Shown piece by piece: positions 30,808 through 40,700 of a stretch of DNA of 48,411 bases. Under the pieces are notes generated by a model, which was given only the letters and a program-made list of their open reading frames with translations, had not been told where the DNA came from and searched no databases. The first letter of the stretch is position 1; every line of letters starts with the position of its first letter. Where the stretch lies: contig JAFBAS010000160.1 of NCBI GenBank assembly GCA_019247605.1, positions 1-48,411 of the forward strand. The letters are read 5' to 3'. The position numbers and the translations under genes are program-made. Origin of the DNA: Hyphomicrobiales bacterium. GTDB taxonomy: Bacteria > Pseudomonadota > Alphaproteobacteria > Rhizobiales > Beijerinckiaceae.

Positions 30808-31269
30808 ATGAACTCGCAAACGTCTTCCCCCACATCCGCTGAATGGGGCGTGTTCCTGCTGCGTGTCTCCCTCGGCGTCTTGTTTCTGGCCCACAGCATC
30901 GTGCTCAAGCTCATCACCTATGGGGCGGATGGCACGGCGCAGTTCTTCGTGGGCGTCGGTCTGCCCGGTTGGCTCGCCTATGTGACGATCGTATGGGAGC
31001 TCGTGGGCGGCATTCTTCTCGTCCTCGGCATTCAGACGCGCCTCGTCTCGCTGATTCTTACGCCCATCCTGCTCGGTGCGCTTTTCTTCGTGCATCTCGC
31101 CAATGGCTGGGTGTTCACCAACACGAATGGCGGCTGGGAATACCCGGCCTATCTCTTCGTGCTGTGCATCGCCCAAGCCTTGCTCGGCGACGGCCCCTAC
31201 GCCTTGAGTCCGTCGCGCCCCTTGGGCGAAATCTTCGGCCAAAGCCGGAGCGTGCAGCCGGCTCGGTGA
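30808..31269 (+). CDS. DoxX-family membrane protein
   Basis: The 153-residue integral membrane protein begins MNSQTSSPTSAEWGVFLLRV. Four hydrophobic segments follow, including VSLGVLFLAHSIVLKL, YVTIVWELVGGILLVLGIQT and LILTPILLGALFFVHLANGW. These are DoxX-family features: a G-x-x-F-x-x-H turn in helix 1 and the WE-x-x-G-G-x-L in helix 2. The function of such proteins is poorly defined; roles in redox stress or quinone-linked reactions have been proposed for relatives. AGGAGATTGG provides the ribosome-binding site. It is divergent from the LysR gene. Confidence 0.85.
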   Translation: MNSQTSSPTSAEWGVFLLRVSLGVLFLAHSIVLKLITYGADGTAQFFVGVGLPGWLAYVTIVWELVGGILLVLGIQTRLVSLILTPILLGALFFVHLANGWVFTNTNGGWEYPAYLFVLCIAQALLGDGPYALSPSRPLGEIFGQSRSVQPAR

Positions 31270-31286
31270 TCGCAAGACGGCGCGGC

Positions 31287-31333
31287 CTCGCCGGCCTCTG
31301 CGCGAAGCGCGCGAAACGCAGGGCCGGGGCGAG
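31287..31333. terminator. Long imperfect hairpin between convergent genes
   Basis: CTCGCC-GGCC-(TC)-TGCG pairs with CGCA-(G)-GGCC-(GG)-GGCGAG around a 14-base loop. It lies between the ends of the DoxX gene and the convergent peptidase gene, where a bidirectional terminator is expected. No T-run is present on either side, so it may instead be a dispersed palindromic repeat. Confidence 0.4.
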
Positions 31334-31384
31334 ACGGCGCGCTTTCGGCCCGCCGAGGAAGGATGAAGGGGGCGATTGCCCTCT

Positions 31385-32452
31385 TCATCGTGCGTGCTTG
31401 CGCATCACCTCCTGGAGACGGTCGAGCGGGAGCGCGTGCACGACCCGTCCCTCGCGCCCCGTCATCGTCTCGGCCATGGTGAGGGCGTTGAGGATCGCTT
31501 CTTCGGTCGACTCGGCCGCGGCGCGGAAAAGCCCTGTCATGGCCTCGGGAGCGAGCATCCGCACTTCGCTGATCTTGTCGCGCTCACGCACGTGATTGCC
31601 GGTCGAGAAAGCCAGGAAAATATCGCCCGAGCCGTTCGCGCCGATCCCGCCCACCCAGGCGAGCCCGATCGTCGCGCGCCGCGCGAGGCGCTGGCATTGG
31701 ATCGGCAGAAGCGGCGCATCGGTCGCGAGCACGACGATGATCGAGCCCGCCTCCGCAAGCTCCTCGCGCGGCACAGGCACCACGTCGCGATCGATCTCGC
31801 GGCCGACCGGGACGCCGTCGACCCGGAGAAGGTCGCGCGCTCCGTAATTCGCCTGCACGAGCGCGCCGACCGTGTAGCTCGCGCCCGCCTGCGTCACCAC
31901 GCGTGAAGCCGTCCCGGTGCCGCCCTTGAACTGATGGCAGATCATGCCGGTGCCCCCGCCGACATTGCCTTCGGGCGGCACGACGCCGGCGCGTGCGCTG
32001 TCGAACGCTGCGAAAGCATCTTCTTGCGTGAGCGGAAAGCTCTGCACGTCGTTCAGCCAGCCGTCATAGGTCTCGGCGACGACCGGCAAGTGGAAATCCT
32101 GCGAGGCGCCCTCACGCACCGCGAGCGCGCAGATCGCGTCGCGCACGAGGCCGACCTGATACGTGTTGGTGATGCCGATCGGCGCACCGATGAGCCCTTG
32201 CTCGGCGATCCAGCAAAGCCCTGTCATCTCCCCGTTGCCGTTGAAGGAATGGAAGCCCGCGAAGACGTAATCGGTCCATATGTCGGCGCGCGGCCAGATC
32301 GCGGTGACTCCGGTGCGCACGACATTCGGAGCGTCACGGATCACGGTCGCCATGCCGACCCGCACGCCCGCGACATCGGTGATGGCGTTGAGCGGCCCCG
32401 GCGGGAGTGTGCCCGTCGTGATGCCGAGCTCACGTAAACGCGCACGGGTCAT
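31385..32452 (-). CDS. P1-family (DmpA/BapA-type) aminopeptidase
   Basis: N-terminal nucleophile-type peptidase that self-cleaves to expose a catalytic serine; relatives hydrolyse N-terminal D-amino acid amides or beta-peptides. The 355-residue product begins MTRARLRELGITTGTLPPGP and continues NAITDVAGVRVGMATVIRD. It has the GNVGGGTGMICHQFKGGTGT region near 165-185, and the cleavage/active site GIGANGSGDIFLAF near 267-280, with Ser following Gly-x-Asn-Gly. Length and motifs fit the family. No signal peptide is present, suggesting a cytoplasmic enzyme. The physiological substrate cannot be predicted. Confidence 0.9.
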   Translation of the reverse strand: MTRARLRELGITTGTLPPGPLNAITDVAGVRVGMATVIRDAPNVVRTGVTAIWPRADIWTDYVFAGFHSFNGNGEMTGLCWIAEQGLIGAPIGITNTYQVGLVRDAICALAVREGASQDFHLPVVAETYDGWLNDVQSFPLTQEDAFAAFDSARAGVVPPEGNVGGGTGMICHQFKGGTGTASRVVTQAGASYTVGALVQANYGARDLLRVDGVPVGREIDRDVVPVPREELAEAGSIIVVLATDAPLLPIQCQRLARRATIGLAWVGGIGANGSGDIFLAFSTGNHVRERDKISEVRMLAPEAMTGLFRAAAESTEEAILNALTMAETMTGREGRVVHALPLDRLQEVMRKHAR

Positions 32453-32500
32453 GGGGGGAACCTCAGTGAGTGAGCGCTTAAAGAGTTAGCGTGATCGGAA

Positions 32501-32677
32501 ATGGCAGCTATGCCAAGAGGCGCCTTTTCCACAATCGCCCAGTACGCGCCCGAGACATCGGTGGCAACCCTCGAATGGCGGTTAGATAAAACTCGATCAG
32601 GCCTTGGTGGCCATGCAATCGGCAATGGATTCAGGTATCCAAATACTAATCATCTATTTAATCAAATGTATCGTTAA
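32501..32677 (+). CDS. Possible 58-residue ORF at the edge of the island
   Basis: A plus-strand frame reads MAAMPRGAFSTIAQYAPETS, then VATLEWRLDKTRSG and a tail GNGFRYPNTNHLFNQMYR. I do not recognise it. It converges on and overlaps by 20 bases the end of the minus-strand gene at 32658. A ribosome-binding site is not evident. The protein-like composition argues for a gene or a gene fragment, but it could be chance. Confidence 0.25.
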   Translation: MAAMPRGAFSTIAQYAPETSVATLEWRLDKTRSGLGGHAIGNGFRYPNTNHLFNQMYR

Positions 32678-33053
32678 ATAATTCTCGGATAAACGGCATT
32701 ATCGGGTCACTCCGCTCGAACCAATCTTTTGCTATTGTTTCAATTATGAACTCGGCGTTCGCTTTCCATCCTTTTTTCAGTATCGTGCCCTTGTGACGCT
32801 CGGTGAGTTCGGCAATCATCCGCGGATCATAGACGTACATCGCACCACGATCGATGCAAGTTTCGTCCTCATTGAAAACACGAACGCAAAGACCACGCTC
32901 AGTCAGTGTCCGAGCCCAGTCATCCGCGCTTATCAACAGGATATCCGTGATGGTGTACATCGGTAGATATCCAACCGCCTTCGTCTTGCCGATTTCGTCG
33001 AAGTGTCGTCGGACTTCATCCTTGACTTCTTCGTTTTTGCTCCACGGATTCAT
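32658..33053 (-). CDS. Hypothetical protein in the RHS-downstream cassette
   Basis: The 131-residue acidic soluble protein begins MNPWSKNEEVKDEVRRHFDE, with the middle ILLISADDWARTLTERGLCV and a C-terminal helix-rich end FIRELFNDTFD. No family recognised. It lacks a signal peptide and membrane segments. It is the last of several small minus-strand genes behind the RHS gene, in visibly AT-richer DNA. This context suggests an orphan immunity or other cassette gene, which is inference only. Confidence 0.6.
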   Translation of the reverse strand: MNPWSKNEEVKDEVRRHFDEIGKTKAVGYLPMYTITDILLISADDWARTLTERGLCVRVFNEDETCIDRGAMYVYDPRMIAELTERHKGTILKKGWKANAEFIIETIAKDWFERSDPIMPFIRELFNDTFD

Positions 33054-33089
33054 TAATTCGTCTAGGTCTCGGGAAGAGTCAGACCAGCT

Positions 33090-33410
33090 CTAATCACCTG
33101 ATTCTCCACGCCTCATATAATCTTCAGGCGGAACGAGATGATTGACGTTGACATGATCCAAGTGCTTCCGCGCATTTACGTAGCATTCGATCGACGGGTT
33201 TTCCTCGACGGCCCGACCATACCAATATCTTGCGGCGTGGAGGTCCCCCATCTTCTCGTAACATTCCCCAATCCTCATCCCGAGATACCCGCCATCAAGC
33301 GACTGGTCACCGTCGCCCATGAACATATAGATTTTGATGGCATCACTCGGCCGGTTCGAGTCAATAAGCTCCTGCGCTCGCCTCTCGAGCACATTGAAAT
33401 CGTACCACAT
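33090..33410 (-). CDS. Small TPR-like protein in the RHS-downstream cassette
   Basis: The 106-residue protein has helical repeats resembling tetratricopeptide/Sel1 units: RAQELIDSNRPSDAIKIYMF, MRIGECYEKMGDLHAARYWY and GRAVEENPSIECYVNARKHL. No signal peptide is present. The ATG at 33410 is preceded by a TTG in frame; a GAGG-type ribosome-binding site fits the ATG. The gene is spaced 11 bases behind the stop of the gene at 33422, so the two are likely co-expressed. Small TPR proteins are found among immunity proteins of polymorphic toxins, but the role here is unproven. Confidence 0.6.
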   Translation of the reverse strand: MWYDFNVLERRAQELIDSNRPSDAIKIYMFMGDGDQSLDGGYLGMRIGECYEKMGDLHAARYWYGRAVEENPSIECYVNARKHLDHVNVNHLVPPEDYMRRGESGD

Positions 33411-33421
33411 CAACGCCTCGT

Positions 33422-33754
33422 TTAAGGGCTGGAATTTTGATCTCGGGATGGCCTCAGGGCAATCTCCGTCACGGAGACGAGGCGAATATCGCCATCAAAG
33501 CCGCCATTCACACAGGCTGATATCTCGTCTGAGAACTCATCCACTGTAGCACGTCCCTCCCGATCAAAGTCATTCTCCACCGTCAACGTAAGGACCTTTC
33601 CGTCCCAATTACACATAACTTGCCGGTGCCAATTCCGTCTCGAAAACGCTGCGGTGACGTCCCTAGCAACTCCTTCACCCAATTCGGACGAAAGCCCATC
33701 CAATTGGAGTAGAATACGATAGGAAGCTACGATGCGTTCCGGTTGGCCTGCCAT
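33422..33754 (-). CDS. Hypothetical protein, candidate orphan immunity protein
   Basis: The 110-residue acidic protein starts MAGQPERIVASYRILLQLDG. It contains RRNWHRQVMCNWDGKVLTLT and DFDREGRATVDEFSDEISAC, ending in a beta-rich tail. No known catalytic motif is visible. AGAGG lies upstream of the ATG. It is followed closely by the TPR-like gene on the same strand. Size, acidity and location behind an RHS gene fit immunity proteins of contact-dependent toxin systems. I cannot name a family. Confidence 0.6.
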   Translation of the reverse strand: MAGQPERIVASYRILLQLDGLSSELGEGVARDVTAAFSRRNWHRQVMCNWDGKVLTLTVENDFDREGRATVDEFSDEISACVNGGFDGDIRLVSVTEIALRPSRDQNSSP

Positions 33755-33773
33755 AAATTAATGCCTCTTGCCG

Positions 33774-34028
33774 CTAAGTGATGAGCACTGCGTATGTAAG
33801 TAAGATGAAGAGGCTAGTGCTTTCGCCGAGCAAGATAGACGTCCCTTGAGCTTTCTGACTCTCAGTAATGTAGACCGTCTTACCCTTTACCTCATGGGGT
33901 ATCGTTTCTCCAGTGGCCACGACCGAGCGCATCGGATAAGTGATGAAGCATTGATCGTAACGTAGTTCGCTGCTGACGACCTTAAGAAAAGCGTCGCTCC
34001 GATGATGAATGGAGCATTCCTTGCTGCA
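33774..34028 (-). pseudogene. Start-less 84-codon membrane-anchored ORF remnant
   Basis: The minus-strand frame between a stop at 34029-34031 and the stop at 33774-33776 is open for 84 codons with protein-like content: KVVSSELRYDQCFITYPMRS, then GETIPHEVKGKTVYITESQK and a hydrophobic C-terminus SLFILLTYAVLIT. There is no ATG, GTG or TTG in the first 30 codons. A nearby ATG in another frame (MLHSSSERRF, then stop) suggests a frameshifted N-terminus. It may be a decayed small inner-membrane immunity-like protein. Starting from the internal Met would give only 52 residues. Confidence 0.4.
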
Positions 34029-34109
34029 CTACGCGGACGCTAAAATCTCTTATAACAAGTCTTTACCTCCTTCGACACTTTCGTCCCTCCGAAACCGAGA
34101 GACCTTCAA

Positions 34110-34175
34110 TATATTGGTCGAGGCTGTTGGCCGTACGACACCGTGCTCGCCATCGCGGCCGGATAGGCCCACCAG
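34110..34175 (-). repeat. Decayed duplicate of an RHS core segment
   Basis: These 66 bases are nearly identical to 35879-35946 inside the RHS gene, in the same orientation. There is a two-base deletion and a few substitutions, mostly in one seven-base patch. In the intact gene the segment codes for WAYPAAVPSTVSYTANNLDQ; the copy keeps WAYPAA and STVSY and then shifts frame. Orphan fragments of Rhs cores downstream of the main gene are a known footprint of C-terminal module exchange by recombination. Confidence 0.8.
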
Positions 34176-34233
34176 AGCGAAACTCGAGCCCCCGCATCGT
34201 GGCAGCATAGTCCCGGAGCCACACATACCAAAT

Positions 34234-34767
34234 TTATTTAGGCAGCTTATAAGTTGTAAGTGTCCCGTCAGCTTTTAAGTAAACGATTTGGGTGTTAAAA
34301 TGGCTAATGCTCCATAACTGTGTTTCGCTATCTTTCCCTGAGTGTTGATAGTTTTCATATGGAAATATATGGATGAAACCACCAAGATCAAACCTTAGAA
34401 TGCACGAACTAGCCTGTTCGCCGAAACCCACGGATAAGAGTTTTTGTCCATCTAGCTCGTGCAGGGCTTCGTCGATTTTTACGGCTTGCACATCATGATC
34501 ACTAACTGAGCAATTCGTCGTCTTGACCTCCCAGTGCGCCATTTCGATCCAGAAATGCCAATCTCCCACGATTGTTACGCGCCGCTTTGCCAAGTTGCGC
34601 TTCACCCTGGCTGAAGCTTCCTTTGAGGCAACGATTGGCTCCCTTATAATGCGATGTGGAAGGCCGAACTCCATGGTCAAAAACGTCCCATGGCCTCTAT
34701 GGACCGACCAAACGAGTTCACCCAATAGGGGGAGGAAAGCGTCTTTAACGTTCATGACAAAGCTCAC
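34234..34767 (-). CDS. Candidate immunity protein coupled to the RHS gene
   Basis: The 177-residue soluble protein begins (GTG) SFVMNVKDAFLPLLGELVWS, continues HRGHGTFLTMEFGLPHRIIR and has DWHFWIEMAHWEV near residue 75. The GxGxFLxMEFG and WHxWIxxxxWxx pattern resembles a widespread family of small uncharacterised proteins; I do not know its function. The GTG overlaps the RHS stop codon (GTGA), which implies tight translational coupling; an ATG four codons in (34755) is an alternative start. An overlapping gene right behind an RHS C-terminus is the classical immunity position, so it probably neutralises the RHS tail. Confidence 0.65.
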   Translation of the reverse strand: MSFVMNVKDAFLPLLGELVWSVHRGHGTFLTMEFGLPHRIIREPIVASKEASARVKRNLAKRRVTIVGDWHFWIEMAHWEVKTTNCSVSDHDVQAVKIDEALHELDGQKLLSVGFGEQASSCILRFDLGGFIHIFPYENYQHSGKDSETQLWSISHFNTQIVYLKADGTLTTYKLPK

Positions 34768-37700
34768 TTTCCGAACATATCTTTGGCAGTCCGCAATATC
34801 TCCTGAAAGCCATAATTTTGTCCTGATATTTCGAAGTGCAACTGCTGGCGCTGATCCGGCGTAAGACGTAGAATTCGCACGACAGCATCGACTTGCGCAT
34901 TCTGCGCTTGATTGCTTCCCGGCGTCCCATCCCCGGCCACAAGTTGAAAATCATTATTGGCCTGAATTGGCCCGGTGACACCATTTGGGACACTAAAGGC
35001 GAATTGAACATTCCCAGCCCCGGTTAAGCCTTGTTGCGCCTGCGACAGTTGTGGAACACTGCTTCCCCCCAATGTCGTGGGAAGAGGCGTAACTGTCAGT
35101 GTTGCATTGGTTGGTAGCGGGTTCGAAGCCAGTTGGTTTACTGGCCCCAAGCCGCCGTTATTCGATAAAGACACAATGGGAGCGGTAGGCGCGACGGTTG
35201 GCGTCGCAGCACCGATTAATCCACCGCCTTCCGTGCCTTCGGTCGGCTCCTGCACCAACCCCGTGGGATCGGTCGCATTCAGCGGATCGTTCCCCACATA
35301 CGCATAGAGATTTACCCCGCCCTGCGTGCCGATCGGGTCAGGTTGCACAAACCGTCCGAGCGTCGGCGAATAAATACGTGCCCGAAAACCATAAAGCCCG
35401 TTCGTTTCCGCATCGATGCGCGCGCCGGTGTAGCGGAAGGTGCCGGAAGTCGACGGGCTCTTACCGAAAGGCTGGAAGCCGGCCTTGGTGAGCGCTCCGC
35501 TCCCCGAATCGAGGCTCGCGAGCACCGAGCCTTGAATGTCGGGGATGAAGGTCTGGCGGGTGTTTGCCGTAAGGTTCATCTGGTTGAGCACGTCGTTCGG
35601 GCCGGAGCCGAACGCATACCAGCGCAGGATTTGCCCGCTCGTGCCGTCATAATCGAGGAGCGCGCGCTTGTCGGTGCCGATGAGCGTGATCGTGGTCGCG
35701 CCGGCGGCGGTCTTCGATTTGCGATTTCCCTGGGCGTCATAAGCGTAAGTTCCGATCGTTGTGCCGCCTTGGCTCGCCGAGACGAGCCGGTTCTCCGCAT
35801 CATATCCGTAAGAGAAGGCGCCGTCGAAGGTGAGATTGCCGTTGGCGTCGTAAGTCGGCGCGACCCCGCCCACGCTCGTATATTGGTCGAGGTTGTTGGC
35901 CGTATACGACACCGTGCTCGGGACAGCCGCCGGATAGGCCCACCAGCTATTGTCGCTCGCCGTCTGCCCGATTCGCTGGTTCGCGAGGCTGTAGCGGAAG
36001 GCGAAGCTCGCGCTCGACGCGGCAGGCGCCGTCGCGGGCGTGGGCGCCGGATTCCAGGAGAATCCGAGCGGTCGGTTGAGCGCGTCATATGTCGCGTTCA
36101 CCACGAGGCTCGAGGCTGGCGGCACGGGGCTCACGATCGCGGCGCTATTGTCGCCGGCACCGATGAGCTGGCCCTTGAGGTCATAAGCAAGCGTGACCAC
36201 GGGCTCGCCCGGCGCCGTCTTCGTGACGAGGCGGTTCAGCGTGTCATACGCGAAGGCGATGACATCGCCCTTGCGCGTCTGGCGCGAGAGCACATTGCCG
36301 TCGGCATCATAGGCGAGCACCTCGGTGCTCATGTCCGCATAGGTCGTCGTCGAAAGCCGGTCGAGCCCGTCATACGAAAGGCTCGTCGTCGAGAAGACTG
36401 TGTTGCTTTGCGCCACCGTCAAGCTCGCGGGAAGCCCGTCGGGCGTGTAGCCCTGCTGGATGAGCGGCGCGCTTTGGATCGCGAGATTGAGCACCTGGGT
36501 GCGCCGGCCGAGCGCGTCATAGGCGAAGCTCGTGACGCGGCCCAATGGATCGGTGAGGCGCACGAGCCGATCCGCCGCGTCATAGGCGTAGCGCGTCACG
36601 TTGCCGTTCGCGTCCGTCGTGCTCGCGGGCTTGCCCGAGAGCGTGTAGCTCGTCTTCGCGCTGCTCAGCACCTTCCCGTTCGCCGATTGCTGCGCTTGCA
36701 AGAGCCGGCCGTCGGGATCGTAGGAAAAGCTCGTCGTCACGCCCGCGGGCGCGGCGGCAGTTGCGGGCGAGACGGTGGCGATGAGCCGCCGATCCGCATC
36801 ATAGCTCGATGTCGTGTCATGGCCGTTCGGATCGGTGACCGAGATCGGGTCGCCGAAGCTCGAATAGGCGGTCCTCGTCACCTGGTTGAGATGGCCCGCG
36901 CCGGGATCGCGCGTGATCAGGCTCGGGTTGCCGAAACCGTCATAGGCGAGGCTCGTCAGCACGCCGAGCGGGTCCCTCTGGCTCAGCACCTGGCCGAAGC
37001 CGTTATAGGTGAAGCTCGTCGAGGCGTTGAGATGCGGCGGCGCGCCTTGATCCGCGATGGCGCGGATGAGGTTGCCGCTCGGATCGTAAGCGAGCGCGGT
37101 CACGAGCCCGAGCGGATCGGTGATGCTCGTCGGGTTGTTGTGGATGGGGTCGTAAGTGTAGCGCGTGCTCAATGGTGAAAGCGGCGAGCCGGGCTTCGGC
37201 GTCTGCGTCACCTGGACGACGTTGTGCTCGAGGTCCGGCGAGTAGGAAAAGCTCGTGATGCCGCCTTCGGGCGCCGTCGCGGCGATGAGTCGGTCCTGGC
37301 CGTCATACTGGTTCGTGGCGACGTTGATGACGCCGTTTTGCTGGGGCGTGTCGTTGAACACGTCCCCGAAGCTCGGGCTCAGCACCAAGGCGTCCTTCGT
37401 CACCTTGCCGCGCGGAGTCTGGTAGGTGATGTGCCGATCGCCCGCCGCATCGACGATCTCGCTTCGCGGTCCAGCGAAGAAGAAAGACGAGGCCTGGCCG
37501 TTGCCGTTGAACTGCTGCGCGATCCGCCCGAGCCCGTCATAATTGTTGGTGACGAAGGGAGTGCCCGGATTCGACGGGTAGAAGATCTGCGTGAGGTGAT
37601 CGGCGCCGTCATACACATAGCTCGTGCGCGAGCCGAGCGGATCGACGCTCGTCGCGAGATCGCTGCCCGAATAGGTGAAGCTCGCCGCATGCGCGCCGTC

Positions 37701-40700
37701 CGAGACCGATGCGACATGCGTGCCATTGTAGGAAAGCGTGAGGCTACGCCCGAGATTGTTCTTGACGCTCGTGAGGTTTCCCGAAGCGTTATAGCCGAAA
37801 TTGACGTTCATGCCGTTCGGATAAGTCCAGGACGAAATCGGGATCGGAGTGGAAGGTGTCGATCCGGTAGGCGTCGGGCCGAAAGCGAGCGTGACGCCGT
37901 TCTTGGTGGCGTAGTTGAAGCTCGTCGGAATTCCCGTTCCGGTCGATGTCGCCGAGCCGAGATTTTGGCCCGTGAGGGTCACCGAGGAGCCGAGCGGCGG
38001 GTTGAAGCTGAGGCTCGCGGCGCCATCGGCATGCGGTAGGAAGGCGAATTCCTCGGTCGTGTCGGGGCGCGACACGAAGGCGACATTGTTGGTGAGCTGG
38101 TCCGTGAACCAGCGATCCACCATCCAAGCGAGCGTCATGTGTTGCGCGTCGAGAGTACCGTTAAGCAAATCCTGGGAGACGAAGATCGTGACGATCGCCG
38201 AGGCCGCATTGATCGGCGAGCTCGCGCCCATTCCCTCATAAGGGTCGCTGTCCGTCGTTGCCGAGAGGCTATAGCTATGCGTCCAGCCTTTCCCCACGCC
38301 GATATCGGACATGTTCGCCGAAGACCGATAGGTGCGGGCAAAAGGCAGCGAATAGGGAAATACCCCTCCCCCGGTGACGATGTCCGAATGCGTGTAGATA
38401 TTGGCGCCGGTGATCGCGTCCACCGGGTCATTGACCGTGGCGTTGCTCGGTGTCGGTTGCGTATTGACCACGGTCGGGACATCGGACGAGGCGGGAGGCG
38501 TCGGAATGGTTACGTTGGTGTTATTCGAGTTCTCGTCGGGTGGTATATCCGTTCCGCTGAAGCCACCACTGAGCCCGCCGCTGATTTTTTGGGTCGCTGT
38601 TATAGCACTCTGCGTCGTGGTATTGACCTGCTGAGTCGCGGTGTAGCCGGCGCCGTGCCAACTGCGCACGGAGATATTTCCCGTCGCGGGTAGCAGCACT
38701 TGGAATCCCGTAGGAGCTCCAGTTGACGTTCCATCTTTTGAAATGAAATTGGCGATGGAACTTAAATCCGACTGCGCATACCCGATCAGGTTTGGAAGTA
38801 TCGTGTTGAAATAGGTCTGGACACCTGCCGCGGTGGTTCCGTCAGCGAAGAACGTCTTCGCGCCCGTCGCGGCATTCATGTCGACTAATCTTATGGTCGA
38901 AGATGCAATTATGTTGGGTGCCGGTGCCTGGGTTTGCTCGAGGACCGCCGATTCGAGTGAGCTCGATGTTCCCGAATGGGTAAGGAATACACTAGGGGGA
39001 ATCCGACAAATTTGCTGCGGAAAGCAAGTTTGCGGAGTGACATCGATAAAATTTAACGGCAAATCGACATATGGCCCCTGAAGATTCTGACCCTGGATTG
39101 CCGATTGGCCCGTAATTCCGACGCCGTGAGTATACTGCGAAGTCACTTGGCCGATCCGATCGCCGATCTGCTGCTGTGACGCATTCTCCGCAAGCCAATT
39201 ATAGCTGATCACCGCGAGGCTCTCACCGAGAACCGGCTCGGATGCGAGGTTCGCGTTTGGAACCGCGATCGCTTGGGCCAGGAGCTGGCGGTGCTTCTCG
39301 ACCATGCCGCGCCCCACTTGCCCCCACCCAGCCGAGATGAGGAAGGAACCGCCCGCGGTAACCGTCAAGTTCTGACATTGGTTGGGGGCAGTGAACGACG
39401 ACCCGAAGGGATGGGTGATCGCCACATTAATGGCCCACTGGGTACCCGCGGGCGTCGAGTCGCCTATGTTTACGCCAGTGGCTGGTGGCACACCGTTCAC
39501 GAGAAGGGTGGGGGTGACGTTTCCCTGCGTGTTGGGGTCGGGCACCGAGAAGACCGTGATTCGCTGCCCGTAAGTTTGATCCGTGAATAGGACGATCGTC
39601 TGCGAACCTGGGGCCGACGTTTGCGCCGCGCATCCCATGGGATTTGGCTGCGCATTTGCGCAAGTTGTCGGCACGGCGCCCGAGATGGGCAACGTGATCG
39701 CCATGCAGGTCCGCAAAAAATTCGGGATGGTCGGCCCGAGATTTTCCGGAAAGCCCTGGGGCTGAGTTGGCGAAAGATAGGGCAGGCTCGTCTGCCGGAT
39801 CGGCGAGCCGGTCAGGGGAATGATCGTCTTGCCACCGATGATGTCGTTGAGCGTGAATGCCGGATTGTTGCCCTTGATGTAGCCGATAAGGTTGTTCGCG
39901 TAACCCGTGAGATCGGAACGGAGCTTGGTGCGGTTGATGTTGGAGATCGAAACGCTATCGATCGTGCCGCCCGCATCGCTAAGAAATTGAGATTGGCTAT
40001 AGCCGAAGATCGTGCCGAGATTGGCGAGGCCCGTGGAGAGGGTATGCTGCTTGAAGCTCGGATCGAAGACGTAGTTTGTTCCACCGAGGTTAACTTGGAC
40101 CCACACATGTGCGACCTGGAGGCAGAGCAGCGTCCCGTCACTGGTGTTGAAGGTGAATGACCCGCCGGGTATTCCACCACTATTAAGCAGAGCGACAATC
40201 GCGAAGGTGTCATTCTTGACACCGAGCCAGCCTGGCGCCGGCGCCAGCACATTGGCGGTGCAAGTGGAGGTTGGGATCGTCGTCGTTCCGGTGACGCTGA
40301 TCAATCCGAATTGATAGCTCGTTTGCGTGATTCCCGCCGCGTTGAGCAGTGCAACGAAGAGCTGCGCCTGATCGATATCGTCGCCGCGCTGATCGAGCAA
40401 CGTGCCGAGCGCGCCCTTGTTACTGCCGAATAAAGGCTCGAATTCGATATTGTTATAGACATATTCGAAGATGAGATCGGGGTCGCATTTGAGCGAGGAG
40501 GCGAGCGTTACGATCTCGACCGGGAGCGTCGAGCTCGATGCACACCCCGTTGCCGCGAAGGGAGCTGGCGCCACGGCTCCACCGGCGAGCTGGGCACGCG
40601 GCGGAAGCGCGGGCCCGGCGCTCCCGGCTAGTGGCACCGCAGGCATGCGGGCGCGCAACACGCGGTCGGCTTCCGCGATCCCGATCCGCTCCGCTCTCAC

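Noticed and set aside
35343-37178. 611-codon plus-strand open frame inside the RHS gene
   Set aside because: It is a shadow of the repetitive YD codons on the opposite strand, rich in Arg, Val, Ile and Gly periodicities, with no family features.
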